Source: Rickettsiaceae bacterium H1 (GTDB taxonomy: Bacteria > Pseudomonadota > Alphaproteobacteria > Rickettsiales > Anaplasmataceae). Taken from it: a stretch of DNA of 64,000 nucleotides. Positions within the stretch are counted from its first letter, which is position 1. The number at the start of each line of letters is the position of its first letter. Of the stretch, positions 17,594 to 29,116 are shown one piece after another. Location: positions 1-64,000 of the forward strand of contig JACDQH010000004.1 in the NCBI GenBank assembly GCA_018101195.1, given 5' to 3'. The notes under the pieces are model-generated. The model was not told where the DNA came from. It ran no database searches and saw nothing but the letters and a program-made list of their open reading frames with translations. The position numbers and the translations under genes were made by a program.

Positions 17594-18319
17594 TCATAAG
17601 TTGCAAATATTACACTTTAAATCTTTTTTAATTACACTAACACTAAAAGAATCCATATTTACTCTTGTTAATTTATTCGGTATTTCATAATCGATATGCA
17701 ACAGCTCTTTTATTACCTTTGTTCCTTGTATCGACCCGACGGTACCAATCACCGAATTTAACACTCCATTTACGTCACAAGATTGCAAATGCTTGTCATT
17801 CGGTATTTCGGGGCAAAAGCATTTGTAACATGGATAATTTTTATTAATATACGGCTTAAACGTACCTACGTACCCTTTGTAACCTATTGCCGACGCTAAT
17901 ACTAAGGGCTTTTTACGTAAATAACATTCTTTGCTCAGTAATAATTTAGTTGTAAAATTATCCGAACATTCGGCAATTACGTCATAATCGTCTATTATAC
18001 CTGCATTTTTTTTCGTAATGAAAAATTTATACGTGATAATTTTACATTCGGGATTTAATTGATTCAAAGCTTTTTTTGCTTGTTCTACTTTAGGTTTATT
18101 AATGACACGAGTGTTATAAAGAATTTGCCTTTGTAAATTAGATAAGGAAATTTTATCACCATCGACAATACCGATAGTACCAATTCCCAAAGCTGCAAGA
18201 TAATACAATAACGGGCTGGCTAACCCTCCGGCACCAATAACAAGAACTTTAGAATCGAGTAATACGTCTTGTCCGGAATAACCGATTAAAGAAATGTTTC
18301 CGGAATAACGGCTATGCAA
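17594..18319 (-). CDS. ThiF/MoeB/HesA-family adenylyltransferase
   Basis: This E1-like enzyme family adenylates the C-terminal glycine of small sulfur-carrier proteins (MoaD, ThiS) for molybdopterin, thiamine or thiolation pathways. The 241-residue protein has the nucleotide-binding GAGGLAS (29-35), the DGDKISLSNLQRQ motif and ECSDNF. Two Cys pairs (CYKC, CNIC) probably bind zinc. No MoaD, ThiS, moa or thi gene is nearby, so the substrate cannot be told. It overlaps dut by 8 bases and is probably translated with it. Confidence 0.88.
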   Translation of the reverse strand: MHSRYSGNISLIGYSGQDVLLDSKVLVIGAGGLASPLLYYLAALGIGTIGIVDGDKISLSNLQRQILYNTRVINKPKVEQAKKALNQLNPECKIITYKFFITKKNAGIIDDYDVIAECSDNFTTKLLLSKECYLRKKPLVLASAIGYKGYVGTFKPYINKNYPCYKCFCPEIPNDKHLQSCDVNGVLNSVIGTVGSIQGTKVIKELLHIDYEIPNKLTRVNMDSFSVSVIKKDLKCNICNL

Positions 18320-18758
18320 TACCGGTCGAACCGAATCCCGACTCGCCTCTTTTAGTTTCAGGTAATTCTTTTACATCAACGAATTTTACCTGTGAAACTT
18401 TTGCTATAACCATTTGGACAATTCTATCCCCTCTTTTCATCCTAAAGATTTGTTGGCCTAAATTAACTAAGCATACTTTTATTTCGCCACGATAATCGGC
18501 ATCTACAGTACCTGGCGAATTAAGTAACGTAATACCGAAGTTTACAGCCAAGCCCGACCTCGGCCTGAGTTGCGCTTCGGTATCTTCGGGTAAGGCAATT
18601 GCAATACCCGTTGGTACCAATATTCTTTCGAAAGGACGTACTACAAGATCTTTCTCGATTGCGGCACGCAGATCTACACCGGCACTATGACGAGTTTCAT
18701 AACAAGGTAACGGTAAATTTTTTCCATGCCTTAATATTTTAGTTTTAATTTCAGTCAT
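18312..18758 (-). CDS. dut: dUTP diphosphatase
   Basis: Dut hydrolyses dUTP to dUMP, keeping uracil out of DNA and supplying thymidylate synthesis. All five trimeric dUTPase motifs are visible in order: SAGVDLRA, RPRSGLA, GTVDADYRGEI, RGDRIVQMVI and the glycine-rich RGESGFGSTG. The 148-residue length is typical. It overlaps pdhC upstream by 4 bases (ATGA) and the ThiF-like gene downstream by 8. Confidence 0.96.
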   Translation of the reverse strand: MTEIKTKILRHGKNLPLPCYETRHSAGVDLRAAIEKDLVVRPFERILVPTGIAIALPEDTEAQLRPRSGLAVNFGITLLNSPGTVDADYRGEIKVCLVNLGQQIFRMKRGDRIVQMVIAKVSQVKFVDVKELPETKRGESGFGSTGIA

Positions 18759-19954
18759 GATATCAAAATATTAACAGGATATTCCAAGTAATGTTTTATT
18801 TTATTTAAAAACTGTGCTCCCAAAGCACCGTCAACAACTCTGTGATCCACGGATAGGGTCATGCTCATAATTGTTGCCGCAATCACTTCTCCTTGATTTA
18901 TCACCGCTTTTTCTTCTGCAGCTCCTACCGCAAGAATACCGGATTGCGGAGGATTAATAATCGCTGCAAAATTTTTAATTCCGAACATACCTAAATTTGA
19001 TACGGTGATACTTCCGCCCAGATATTCTTCGCTTGATAAGCTTCCTCTTTTGGCTTTCTTTGCTAATGACTTTATTTCCGAAGAAATAACTTTAAGTGCC
19101 TTTTTATTTGCATTTTTTACTATGGGAGTAATTAAACCTTCATCCAGAGATACTGCAACTGCTACGTCAACCGAGCCATACCTTTCGATTTTATTTCCAA
19201 GCCAAGAAGAATTAACTTCGGGAAATTTTTCTAAAGCTAAGGCCATAGCTTTAATTATAAAATCATTAATAGTGATTTTCGTATCTTCGGTGTTAATTTC
19301 CTTTTTTAGGGAAATAAGGTTATTTAAGTTACAATCGACACTTAGGTAAAAATGAGGTATTTCTTGTTTTGACTCTATTAATCTTTTTGCTATTACACTT
19401 CTCATAGTCGATACTTCTAGGTAACTACTCTTAACTTTTTCAACAACTTTATCCGGGATGAATAATTCGTTATTATTGACAAAATTCAGTACGTCTTCTT
19501 TAACTATTCTACCATAAGGACCGCTGCCAACTTTGATTTGAGCAAGATCGATATTTTTTTCTTTCGCTATATTTTTAGCAAGAGGACTAGCTTTTATACG
19601 CTCGTCTTTTTTCTTTTCTTCCGATGTTACTTCTTTTTCAATTTTTTCCTCTTTTTCTACTTTGGTTTCTTCTTTTTTAGACGAAATATTCGTTAAATCG
19701 CTTTCAGTTTCACCCTCAAGCAATATGATTGCAATAGGCGAGTTAACGGCAACATCATTTGTATCTGCTTTAACCAATATTTTACCTATTTTACCTTCTT
19801 CGAAAGCTTCTACTTCCATTGTCGCCTTATCGGTTTCCACTTCTGCTATTACCGTTCCGATTTCGATGCTATCACCAACTTTTACCAACCATTTCACCAA
19901 CTTACCTTTGGTCATAGTGGGCGACAGTGCAGGCATTAAGACTTCAATAGGCAT
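18755..19954 (-). CDS. pdhC: Pyruvate dehydrogenase E2, dihydrolipoamide acetyltransferase
   Basis: E2 is the core of the pyruvate dehydrogenase complex and passes the acetyl group to CoA. The 399-residue protein has one lipoyl domain with the lipoylated lysine in ETDKATMEVE (K43), a charged Glu/Lys linker (about 88-118), and a peripheral-subunit-binding domain (ASPLAKNIAKEKNIDL, then GPYGRIVKEDV). The catalytic domain ends with DHRVVDGALGAQFL. The MPIEVLMPALSPTM start identifies the pyruvate-type E2 common in alphaproteobacteria. The E1 and E3 genes are not here. A good promoter lies at 19980-20007. Confidence 0.95.
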   Translation of the reverse strand: MPIEVLMPALSPTMTKGKLVKWLVKVGDSIEIGTVIAEVETDKATMEVEAFEEGKIGKILVKADTNDVAVNSPIAIILLEGETESDLTNISSKKEETKVEKEEKIEKEVTSEEKKKDERIKASPLAKNIAKEKNIDLAQIKVGSGPYGRIVKEDVLNFVNNNELFIPDKVVEKVKSSYLEVSTMRSVIAKRLIESKQEIPHFYLSVDCNLNNLISLKKEINTEDTKITINDFIIKAMALALEKFPEVNSSWLGNKIERYGSVDVAVAVSLDEGLITPIVKNANKKALKVISSEIKSLAKKAKRGSLSSEEYLGGSITVSNLGMFGIKNFAAIINPPQSGILAVGAAEEKAVINQGEVIAATIMSMTLSVDHRVVDGALGAQFLNKIKHYLEYPVNILIS

Positions 19955-19979
19955 GGAAAATTTAATTGGTTATCGGTAA

Positions 19980-20007
19980 ATTATGTTTATCAACGTTTTT
20001 TTGTCAA
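19980..20007 (-). promoter_or_regulatory. Candidate promoter of pdhC-dut-thiF cluster
   Basis: On the minus strand a perfect TTGACA (20007-20002) is followed after 16 bases by CATAAT (19985-19980), 26 bases before the pdhC ATG. The spacing and both boxes fit a sigma-70 promoter with a short leader. Confidence 0.55.
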
Positions 20008-20056
20008 TCTATTCTTAATATGAAAATAACACTACTAGGCTTAAATGGAGCAAAGA

Positions 20057-20374
20057 TCAATTATTAAATTTATCCACCCATTCTTGTAATTCATTTTTAC
20101 TTTTCATACCTACTTTACGATCCATCACTTTACCGTCCTTAATCAATATAGTAGTAGGAACAGACATTATTTGATGATTGGCAGCAACGTTTTGGTTTTC
20201 ATCGATATTCACTTTTACACACTTTATCACTTGATTATTTTCATTATGATATTCTTCCAATATAGGAGCAAATGCTTTACAAGGGCCGCACCATCCTGCA
20301 GAAAAATTTACTAAAAGAAATTTATTTTTTTTGATTTCCAATTTTAAATTTTCTTCGTCGACATAATCGATCAT
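20057..20374 (-). CDS. trxA: Thioredoxin
   Basis: This small disulfide reductase acts in the cytoplasm. The chosen ATG at 20374 gives 105 residues and the normal start MIDYVDEENL. An upstream in-frame ATG at 20425 would add a hydrophobic stretch (LFRLYIFFFVKLSK) that is not convincing as a signal peptide, but it leaves some doubt about location. The active site is WCGPC (28-32), and the cis-proline lies in SVPTTILIK. It is divergent from fliI. Confidence 0.92.
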   Translation of the reverse strand: MIDYVDEENLKLEIKKNKFLLVNFSAGWCGPCKAFAPILEEYHNENNQVIKCVKVNIDENQNVAANHQIMSVPTTILIKDGKVMDRKVGMKSKNELQEWVDKFNN

Positions 20375-20485
20375 AATGATTTTGCTTAACTTAACAAAAA
20401 AGAAAATATATAACCGAAACAACAATTAATCAAATAAAAAAACAAATTAATTCTTTTTTAATATAAGTAAATTGATATTTTTACT

Positions 20486-21808
20486 ATGCTCGATAAGCTC
20501 AAACAAAAAATCGAAAATATACCGGGCTATAAAGTAATAGGAAGAGTAACCTCGGTAAAAGGGTTATTAATTACTTGTATCGGAATCGCAGATTTTGCCA
20601 GTATAGGGTCGCAATGCAAATTATATACTAAACACAATAAAGAAATTGTTGCCGAAGTAATAGCAGTTGATCATGAAAATGCACTACTTATGTCATTTCA
20701 ACATTTGTTAAATGTCGGCGTCGGTTGCAAAGTAGAATTAATTACTAAATTTAACGTTATCCACCCGGATAATTCTTGGTTAGGCAGAGTGTTAAATGCA
20801 AGAGGAAAACCGTTAGATAATAAAGGTAATTTACTAATCGGTGATATCGAATACGATTTAAATTCCGTTCCCCCTAATTCTTACGAACGGAGGTTAACTT
20901 ATAAAAAACTCGATCTGGGCGTCAAATCAATCAACGTTTTCGCTCCTTGTTGCTATGGTCAACGTATGGGGATATTCGCCGGATCCGGAATCGGTAAATC
21001 GGTTTTGTTATCGATGATTGCCAAGTTTTCCGTTGCTGATATAAAAGTTATCGGTCTTGTAGGTGAAAGGGGCAAAGAAGTACAACAATTCTTACAAGAA
21101 TATTTATGTGAAGGCGGATTAAATAACACGGTACTGATAGTAGCAACAAGTGACGAATCGGCATTAATGAGAAAAAGAGCCGCTCTTTTGACAATGACGA
21201 TTGCAGAATATTTTCGTGATCGAGGTGCGGAAGTTTTATGTTTAATCGATAGCATTACGAGATTTGCCATGTCTCAACGGGAAATAGGGTTATGCATCGG
21301 TGAAATGCAAACAATGAAAGGTTATACTCCCACTGTATTTTCCGAGATGTCAAAGTTACTTGAAAGGGCGGGAACAGGGAAAGAAAAACAAGGAAATATT
21401 ACGGGAATATTTAGCGTTTTGGTTGAAAACGATGATTCAAACGATCCGATATCGGATTCGGTACGTAGCATTTTGGACGGACACGTAATTTTAGATCGCG
21501 ATATTGCCGAAAGGGGTAGATTTCCAGCAGTTAACGTACTGAAAAGTATTTCTCGTTCGCTACCTAATTGCAATCACGACAACGAAAACAAATTGGTAAA
21601 AAAGGCGCGAAAATTATTAACAAATTATAATGAAATGGAAGATATGATTAAGTTAGGTGCTTATAAAAAAGGAATTGATAAAGAAACCGATCAAGCGATA
21701 AATTATTATCCGTTATTGGAAAATTTTCTTGCACAACGAATTGATGAACAAATAAATATAGAGCAAAGTTATCAAGCATTGGAAAAAATATTACAAGATG
21801 TTAATTAA
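20486..21808 (+). CDS. fliI: Flagellum-specific ATPase FliI
   Basis: FliI is the hexameric ATPase of the flagellar type III export apparatus at the inner membrane. The 440-residue protein has Walker A AGSGIGKS (165-172), Walker B-type CLIDSITRFAMSQREIGL, and the family motif GYTPTVFSEMSKLLERAG. The N-terminal domain with GRVLNARGKPLDNKG is present. The paralogous ATPase of non-flagellar type III secretion (SctN) is an alternative, but flgH at 36342 supports the flagellar role. No other flagellar gene is adjacent: pdxH follows after 8 bases. Confidence 0.9.
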   Translation: MLDKLKQKIENIPGYKVIGRVTSVKGLLITCIGIADFASIGSQCKLYTKHNKEIVAEVIAVDHENALLMSFQHLLNVGVGCKVELITKFNVIHPDNSWLGRVLNARGKPLDNKGNLLIGDIEYDLNSVPPNSYERRLTYKKLDLGVKSINVFAPCCYGQRMGIFAGSGIGKSVLLSMIAKFSVADIKVIGLVGERGKEVQQFLQEYLCEGGLNNTVLIVATSDESALMRKRAALLTMTIAEYFRDRGAEVLCLIDSITRFAMSQREIGLCIGEMQTMKGYTPTVFSEMSKLLERAGTGKEKQGNITGIFSVLVENDDSNDPISDSVRSILDGHVILDRDIAERGRFPAVNVLKSISRSLPNCNHDNENKLVKKARKLLTNYNEMEDMIKLGAYKKGIDKETDQAINYYPLLENFLAQRIDEQINIEQSYQALEKILQDVN

Positions 21809-21816
21809 AATAAGAC

Positions 21817-22389
21817 ATGGAAAATCCATTTGATTTATTTAAACTTTGGTATGAAGAAGCGTCTTCACTCGAGCAATATAACGCTATGTCCCTTGCAACT
21901 TCCGATTTAAATTCCATGCCTTCAGTTAGAATCATATTATTAAAAAATTATACCGAAAAAGGTTTCATTTTTTATACCAATATCAATAGCCAAAAAGGTC
22001 ATGATTTACGTAATAACCCAAATGCGGAAATATTATTTTTTTGGAAAGAATTAGCCAAACAAATTAGAATTAGCGGAAAAATAGAGCAATTAAGTAATAA
22101 CGAATCGGATCAATATTTCGCTTCAAGGACACGTAATAGCCAAATTAGTGCTTGGCTTTCAAAACAATCTCAAGAAATAACAGATGACGAAACTTTAGAA
22201 GAAAAACATAAAAATATGAGAAAAAAATTTTCAAATATAGCAAGAATAACGAGACCTGATTTTTGGCGAGGATTTATTTTAGTCCCGCAAAAATTTGAAT
22301 TTTGGCAAGAAAAAAACTATAGATTACATACACGAAAACAATATAAATTAATAAAGAAAGAGTGGAGAGAATCTCTACTATATCCTTAA
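21817..22389 (+). CDS. pdxH: Pyridoxamine 5'-phosphate oxidase
   Basis: PdxH is the FMN enzyme making pyridoxal 5'-phosphate. The 190-residue protein shows the N-terminal DPFDLFxxWYEEA-type start (NPFDLFKLWYEEA), AMSLATSDLNSMPSVRIILLK and GFIFYTNINSQKGHDLRNNP. The C-terminal signature RPDFWRGFILVPQKFEFWQ lies close to the end, ending in YRLHTRKQY and a SLLYP terminus. It is close behind fliI and may share its transcript. Confidence 0.95.
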   Translation: MENPFDLFKLWYEEASSLEQYNAMSLATSDLNSMPSVRIILLKNYTEKGFIFYTNINSQKGHDLRNNPNAEILFFWKELAKQIRISGKIEQLSNNESDQYFASRTRNSQISAWLSKQSQEITDDETLEEKHKNMRKKFSNIARITRPDFWRGFILVPQKFEFWQEKNYRLHTRKQYKLIKKEWRESLLYP

Positions 22390-22393
22390 TATC

Positions 22394-22420
22394 TTGTGGA
22401 ATATAATAAATATCCCACAA
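22394..22420. terminator. Possible hairpin between convergent pdxH and hypothetical gene
   Basis: TTGTGG (22394-22399) and CCACAA (22415-22420) are complementary, and the inner bases extend the stem with one mismatch. It lies 5 bases after the pdxH stop. There is no clear T-run, so termination is uncertain. Confidence 0.3.
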
Positions 22421-22453
22421 ATTAAAATTTAAAGGTAAATTTGAAGCTTATAC

Positions 22454-22855
22454 CTAAATAATTTGTCGGCTTGCACTCCTCCTTTCCATCGACACTTGAT
22501 TATTCAAAGTATCAGGTTCGGACTGATTACCTCTATAATAAGTAACCGTAGCAATAGCAGCACGCAAAAGCATAGTGATGCCAAAGAAAGTAGGGACTGC
22601 TCCTATTCCTAAAAAAATGTTACTTACCATTTCTTTCGATTCATCATAATTTTTATCATTTCCTTCTTTTTGATGACTGTATTTTGATGATAGACCTTCG
22701 GCAATATGATCATGCGTGAGCATTATCGAGATTCCCAAAACACTAAACAGCACACCGCCAAAAAGATGCGTGCGTACATACCTATTCATTTCAGCTCTAC
22801 CTCTAGCTGTAAAACAAGACCTGGGGTCACATAAATTTTTAATTTTATCTAACAT
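22454..22855 (-). CDS. Hypothetical small membrane protein
   Basis: The 133-residue protein is not recognised. Two hydrophobic segments are predicted at about residues 33-50 and 75-100, separated by a charged loop (SSKYSHQKEGNDKNYDESKE). The C-terminus is polar (ERRSASRQII). The N-terminal part contains FTARGRAEMNRYVRTHLFGG. It resembles in layout the other short two-helix orphans in this window (45899-46312 and the ankyrin tails), but I see no clear sequence similarity. It converges with pdxH. Confidence 0.65.
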   Translation of the reverse strand: MLDKIKNLCDPRSCFTARGRAEMNRYVRTHLFGGVLFSVLGISIMLTHDHIAEGLSSKYSHQKEGNDKNYDESKEMVSNIFLGIGAVPTFFGITMLLRAAIATVTYYRGNQSEPDTLNNQVSMERRSASRQII

Positions 22856-22944
22856 AATTTTATTCCTGTTGTTATTAATTATATTATATTTAGCATAATT
22901 GATAGCAACATCAAGAACTTTTTTAATTTTCTATAAATTTATTA

Positions 22945-25542
22945 TTAACTCTCTTCTTCGGGAGAAACTTGCTCTATTTTTGCTACCGAAACAACTTTTT
23001 CGCCTTTTTTCGTCCTGAATAAAGTTACTCCTTTGGTATTACGCCCACTAATACGGATATCCCGCGCTGCAATCCTAATTAATTGACCTTTATCTGTGAT
23101 TAACATTACGTGATCCTTTTCCGTGACGGGAAAACTGGCAACTACTCCGCCGTTCCTTTTCGAAGTAATAATATTTAATATTCCGACTCCGCCACGATTA
23201 GTAACTCGATATTCGTATGCCGAAGATCTTTTACCGAATCCGTTTTCCGTTACCGTTAAAATAAATTGTTCGTTTTTGCTATAATAATCATGTTTTTCAT
23301 TATCGACCAAATCTTGATTATTCGATTTAAAGTACGAATCTCTTTCGTCAGTAGTTATCGATATTCCGCTCAAAATCGACATTGAAATCACTTTATCGCC
23401 TTGAGATAATTTAATTCCCCTTACTCCGTCCGAAGTACGACTTTTAAAAATACGAATATCGCGAGTAGCAAATCTTATACTTTTACCCATTTTCGTTGCA
23501 AGTAACATATGTTGATTATCGTCACATACTTTTACCGATATTAATTTATCGTCTTCTTGCAAACGAATTGCAATTTTCCCATTACTCGGAATTCGTGCAA
23601 AATCGGCCAGTAAGTTACGTCTGATTTTCCCGTTAGCAGTGGCAAACAATATACCTAAATCTCTATCCTCTTCGGGATAAGGCATTATATTGTTTATTAC
23701 TTCTCCCTTAGTTAAAGGAAAAATGTTAACCAAAGCTCGACCTCGAGATTGAGGCTCGCCAAGCGGTAACTTATATACTTTTGTTTTATATACCTGTCCT
23801 TTATTAGAAAAGAATAACATGTTAGTATGAGTATTTGCGACAAAAACTTTCGAAGTAAAATCTTCATCGGCCGTACTTTGGGCAACTTTACCTTTACCGC
23901 CTCTACGTTGAGATTTATAATTTGATAATTTTGTTCGCTTAATATAACCGCCTTCCGTTACCGTTACCACCATTTCGTCTTTTTCTATTAAATCTTCGAT
24001 ATCGATATCTACTTCTCCCTCTTCGATATTAGTTCTTCTGGGAACATTAAACTTATCTTTTACCTTGGAAATTTCTTCTTTAATAATTTTCATTAACAAC
24101 TGTTCCGAGGATAAAATTTTAATACAATTTTTTATTTTTTCTATATTAGTATTTAGTTCTACAGATAATTTTTCTTGTTCCAAATTAGTTAAGCGGTGCA
24201 ATTTCATATCTAAAATTGCTTTCACTTGCTCAACATTAAATTTATATTCTTCTAAAGAAACGGTTAAATTAGAAATTAAAGACAAAAATTCGCCTAAAAT
24301 TTCATCAATTTTCCAACTTTTGCTCAATAATTTTGTTGTCGCTTCTCTATTATCTTTAGAAGATTTTATTAAAGAAATGATTTCATCAATATTTAACAGC
24401 GATATATAAAGAGAAATTAATATATTTGCTCTCTCTCTTGCCTTACGTAATTGAAACTTTACTCTACGGGTGACTACTTCCTTACGAAAATCAATAAATG
24501 CGCAAATAACATCTTTCAATGACATTAAAGAAGGTTTAACATTATGTAAAGCCATAATATTAATACTGAAAGTAATTTGTAACGAAGTAAGTTTATGTAA
24601 CTGATTGAGTATTATATCGGGGTTTGTTTGACGTTTTAATTCTATTGCCACTCTAATTCCAGAGCGATCTGATTCATCTTTTACGGATATACAATCAATT
24701 TTTTTATCCCGTATTAGTTGTCCTATATTTTCAATTAATTTTGCTTTATTTACCTGATAAGGAATTTCATCTATAACAATAACATTTTTACTTTGATCTA
24801 TATTTTCAATATGAGTTTTTCCTTTAATAGTAATAGTTCCTTTGCCGGTAGCAAAAGCATTTCTAATCCCATTATAGCCGACAATCGTCCCACCAGTAGG
24901 AAAATCGGGACCAGGTATTACTCGAAATAATTCTTCCAAAGTAACGTCATTATTTTCTATATACAAATTACATGCATCTGCCAATTCACCTAAATTATGC
25001 GGAGGAATATTAGTCGCCATACCTACGGCAACACCGTTACAACCGTTTAATAATAAATTGGGCACTATGGAAGGTAAAACTACGGGCTCAAATTCCAAAC
25101 CGTCATAATTCGGCTTAAAATCAACCGTATCTTTATCAAGGTCAATTAACATAAAACTTGCCGCCTTTGCCAACCTTACTTCGGTATACCTCATTGCTGC
25201 AGGAGCATCTCCGTCAATCGAACCAAAATTTCCCTGACCATCGATTAAAGGTATATATAAAGAAAAATCTTGTGCCATACGGGCTAAAGAATCATAGATT
25301 GCCGTATCACCATGTGGATGGTATTTACCCATAACTTCACCGACAATACGAGCAGATTTTCTAAATTGTTTTCCCCATGTACAATCCGATTCGTACATGG
25401 CATATAAAATTCTTCTGTGTACCGGTTTTAATCCATCTCGAACATCAGGAATAGCCCGACTAACTATTACGCTCATCGCATAAGAAAGGTAAGAATTTTG
25501 TAGTTCGTCTTGGATTAAAACAGGAACTATACTATCAGACAT
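22945..25542 (-). CDS. gyrA: DNA gyrase subunit A
   Basis: GyrA is the DNA breakage-reunion subunit of gyrase. The 865-residue protein has the N-terminus LSYAMSVIVSRAIPDVRDGL, the catalytic-tyrosine region AAMRYTEVRL, and the C-terminal beta-pinwheel with its GyrA box QRRGGKGK. At the position of E. coli Ser83 in the quinolone region the residue is Thr (HPHGDTAIYD), not the Ala reported for Ehrlichia and Anaplasma. It lies downstream of the 23S-5S genes on the same strand, 38 bases from the 5S end. Confidence 0.97.
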   Translation of the reverse strand: MSDSIVPVLIQDELQNSYLSYAMSVIVSRAIPDVRDGLKPVHRRILYAMYESDCTWGKQFRKSARIVGEVMGKYHPHGDTAIYDSLARMAQDFSLYIPLIDGQGNFGSIDGDAPAAMRYTEVRLAKAASFMLIDLDKDTVDFKPNYDGLEFEPVVLPSIVPNLLLNGCNGVAVGMATNIPPHNLGELADACNLYIENNDVTLEELFRVIPGPDFPTGGTIVGYNGIRNAFATGKGTITIKGKTHIENIDQSKNVIVIDEIPYQVNKAKLIENIGQLIRDKKIDCISVKDESDRSGIRVAIELKRQTNPDIILNQLHKLTSLQITFSINIMALHNVKPSLMSLKDVICAFIDFRKEVVTRRVKFQLRKARERANILISLYISLLNIDEIISLIKSSKDNREATTKLLSKSWKIDEILGEFLSLISNLTVSLEEYKFNVEQVKAILDMKLHRLTNLEQEKLSVELNTNIEKIKNCIKILSSEQLLMKIIKEEISKVKDKFNVPRRTNIEEGEVDIDIEDLIEKDEMVVTVTEGGYIKRTKLSNYKSQRRGGKGKVAQSTADEDFTSKVFVANTHTNMLFFSNKGQVYKTKVYKLPLGEPQSRGRALVNIFPLTKGEVINNIMPYPEEDRDLGILFATANGKIRRNLLADFARIPSNGKIAIRLQEDDKLISVKVCDDNQHMLLATKMGKSIRFATRDIRIFKSRTSDGVRGIKLSQGDKVISMSILSGISITTDERDSYFKSNNQDLVDNEKHDYYSKNEQFILTVTENGFGKRSSAYEYRVTNRGGVGILNIITSKRNGGVVASFPVTEKDHVMLITDKGQLIRIAARDIRISGRNTKGVTLFRTKKGEKVVSVAKIEQVSPEEES

Positions 25543-25579
25543 TTATATATTTTTATTAATCAAGTAAACATGTATTTTG

Positions 25580-25697
25580 CAAAGCTTGGCAGCGACTTAC
25601 TTTCCCATATTATAGTATCATCAGCGCTAAAAGTTTTCACTTTCGAGTTCGAAATGTATCGAGTGTTTCCATTTTGCTATAACCACCAAGCCAGACA
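25580..25697 (-). rRNA. rrf: 5S ribosomal RNA
   Basis: On the minus strand the sequence starts near CTGGCTTGGTGGTTATAGC and ends GCTGCCAAGC, whose ends pair as the 5S terminal helix. Internal CGAACTCGAAAGTGAAA matches the conserved loop B/C region. The ends are estimated to within a few bases. It follows 23S after about 45 bases. Confidence 0.9.
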
Positions 25698-25744
25698 AAA
25701 TACATTAACAAATAAGAATAGAACAAATTTAGTACTGTATGCAA

Positions 25745-28555
<2,811 letters not shown>

Positions 28556-28673
28556 AAATTGCATACAGAACTAAATTTGTTCTCAGTTCAGATTTAAATT
28601 AAAGATATTTAATCTTTTACCTTATTTTAATCTTATTTGTTTATTTACTTATCAAACAACTTGCTATGGGACT

Positions 28674-28702
28674 AAGCTACTATATTGAAAAAACACTGTC
28701 AA
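28674..28702 (-). promoter_or_regulatory. Candidate promoter of 23S-5S genes
   Basis: A perfect TTGACA (minus strand, 28702-28697) lies about 140 bases before the 23S 5' end; TAGCTT at 17-base spacing is a weak -10, and TATAGT nearby is badly spaced. The 28556-28845 gap otherwise shows no gene or 16S. A dedicated promoter is expected because 16S is not upstream. Confidence 0.3.
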
Positions 28703-28845
28703 TAATCAATTTATAATAAAAATCATATAAACGATTGATATACCATCAGACATTTAATATTCTTAACAAGACATAATTCTTAATTGATGAAAGTATATTG
28801 AGAAACTAAGTAATGACAAAACTTATTAATTTTAATTTTTTGAAA

Positions 28846-29025
28846 TTAATTGTGAATTCTTTTTAATTTTCTTTGTAACGCTATCTTTACTTCACGTTTT
28901 TTATCGGAAGGCTTTTTAAAAAACTCTTTTTTACTAATCACCCTACATTCATGCTGCATGCTTTTTTTCATATTCCTTAATGCTTTTTCTACATCGCCAT
29001 GATGTACCATAAATTTTCTAGGCAA
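28846..29025 (-). CDS. rpsU: 30S ribosomal protein S21, TTG start
   Basis: bS21 helps mRNA selection in the 30S subunit. The 59-residue product starts at TTG 29025 with PRKFMVHHGDVEKALRNMKK after a GGAG ribosome binding site 5-6 bases upstream. The next ATG would remove five residues. CRVISKKEFFKKPSDKKREVK and the basic C-terminus KRKLKRI-like tail are typical of alphaproteobacterial S21. Its TTG start and short length make it easy to miss. Confidence 0.9.
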   Translation of the reverse strand: MPRKFMVHHGDVEKALRNMKKSMQHECRVISKKEFFKKPSDKKREVKIALQRKLKRIHN

Positions 29026-29116
29026 TTTATAACTCCTTATACATTTTTATAATTTATTTGAGTATATTATTTTCATTATAACTATAACAGGTAAATAACA
29101 CACTACAAGAAAAATT

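Noticed and set aside
20486-21808. Non-flagellar type III secretion ATPase instead of FliI
   Set aside because: No injectisome gene is present, while flgH elsewhere in the window supports a flagellar role.
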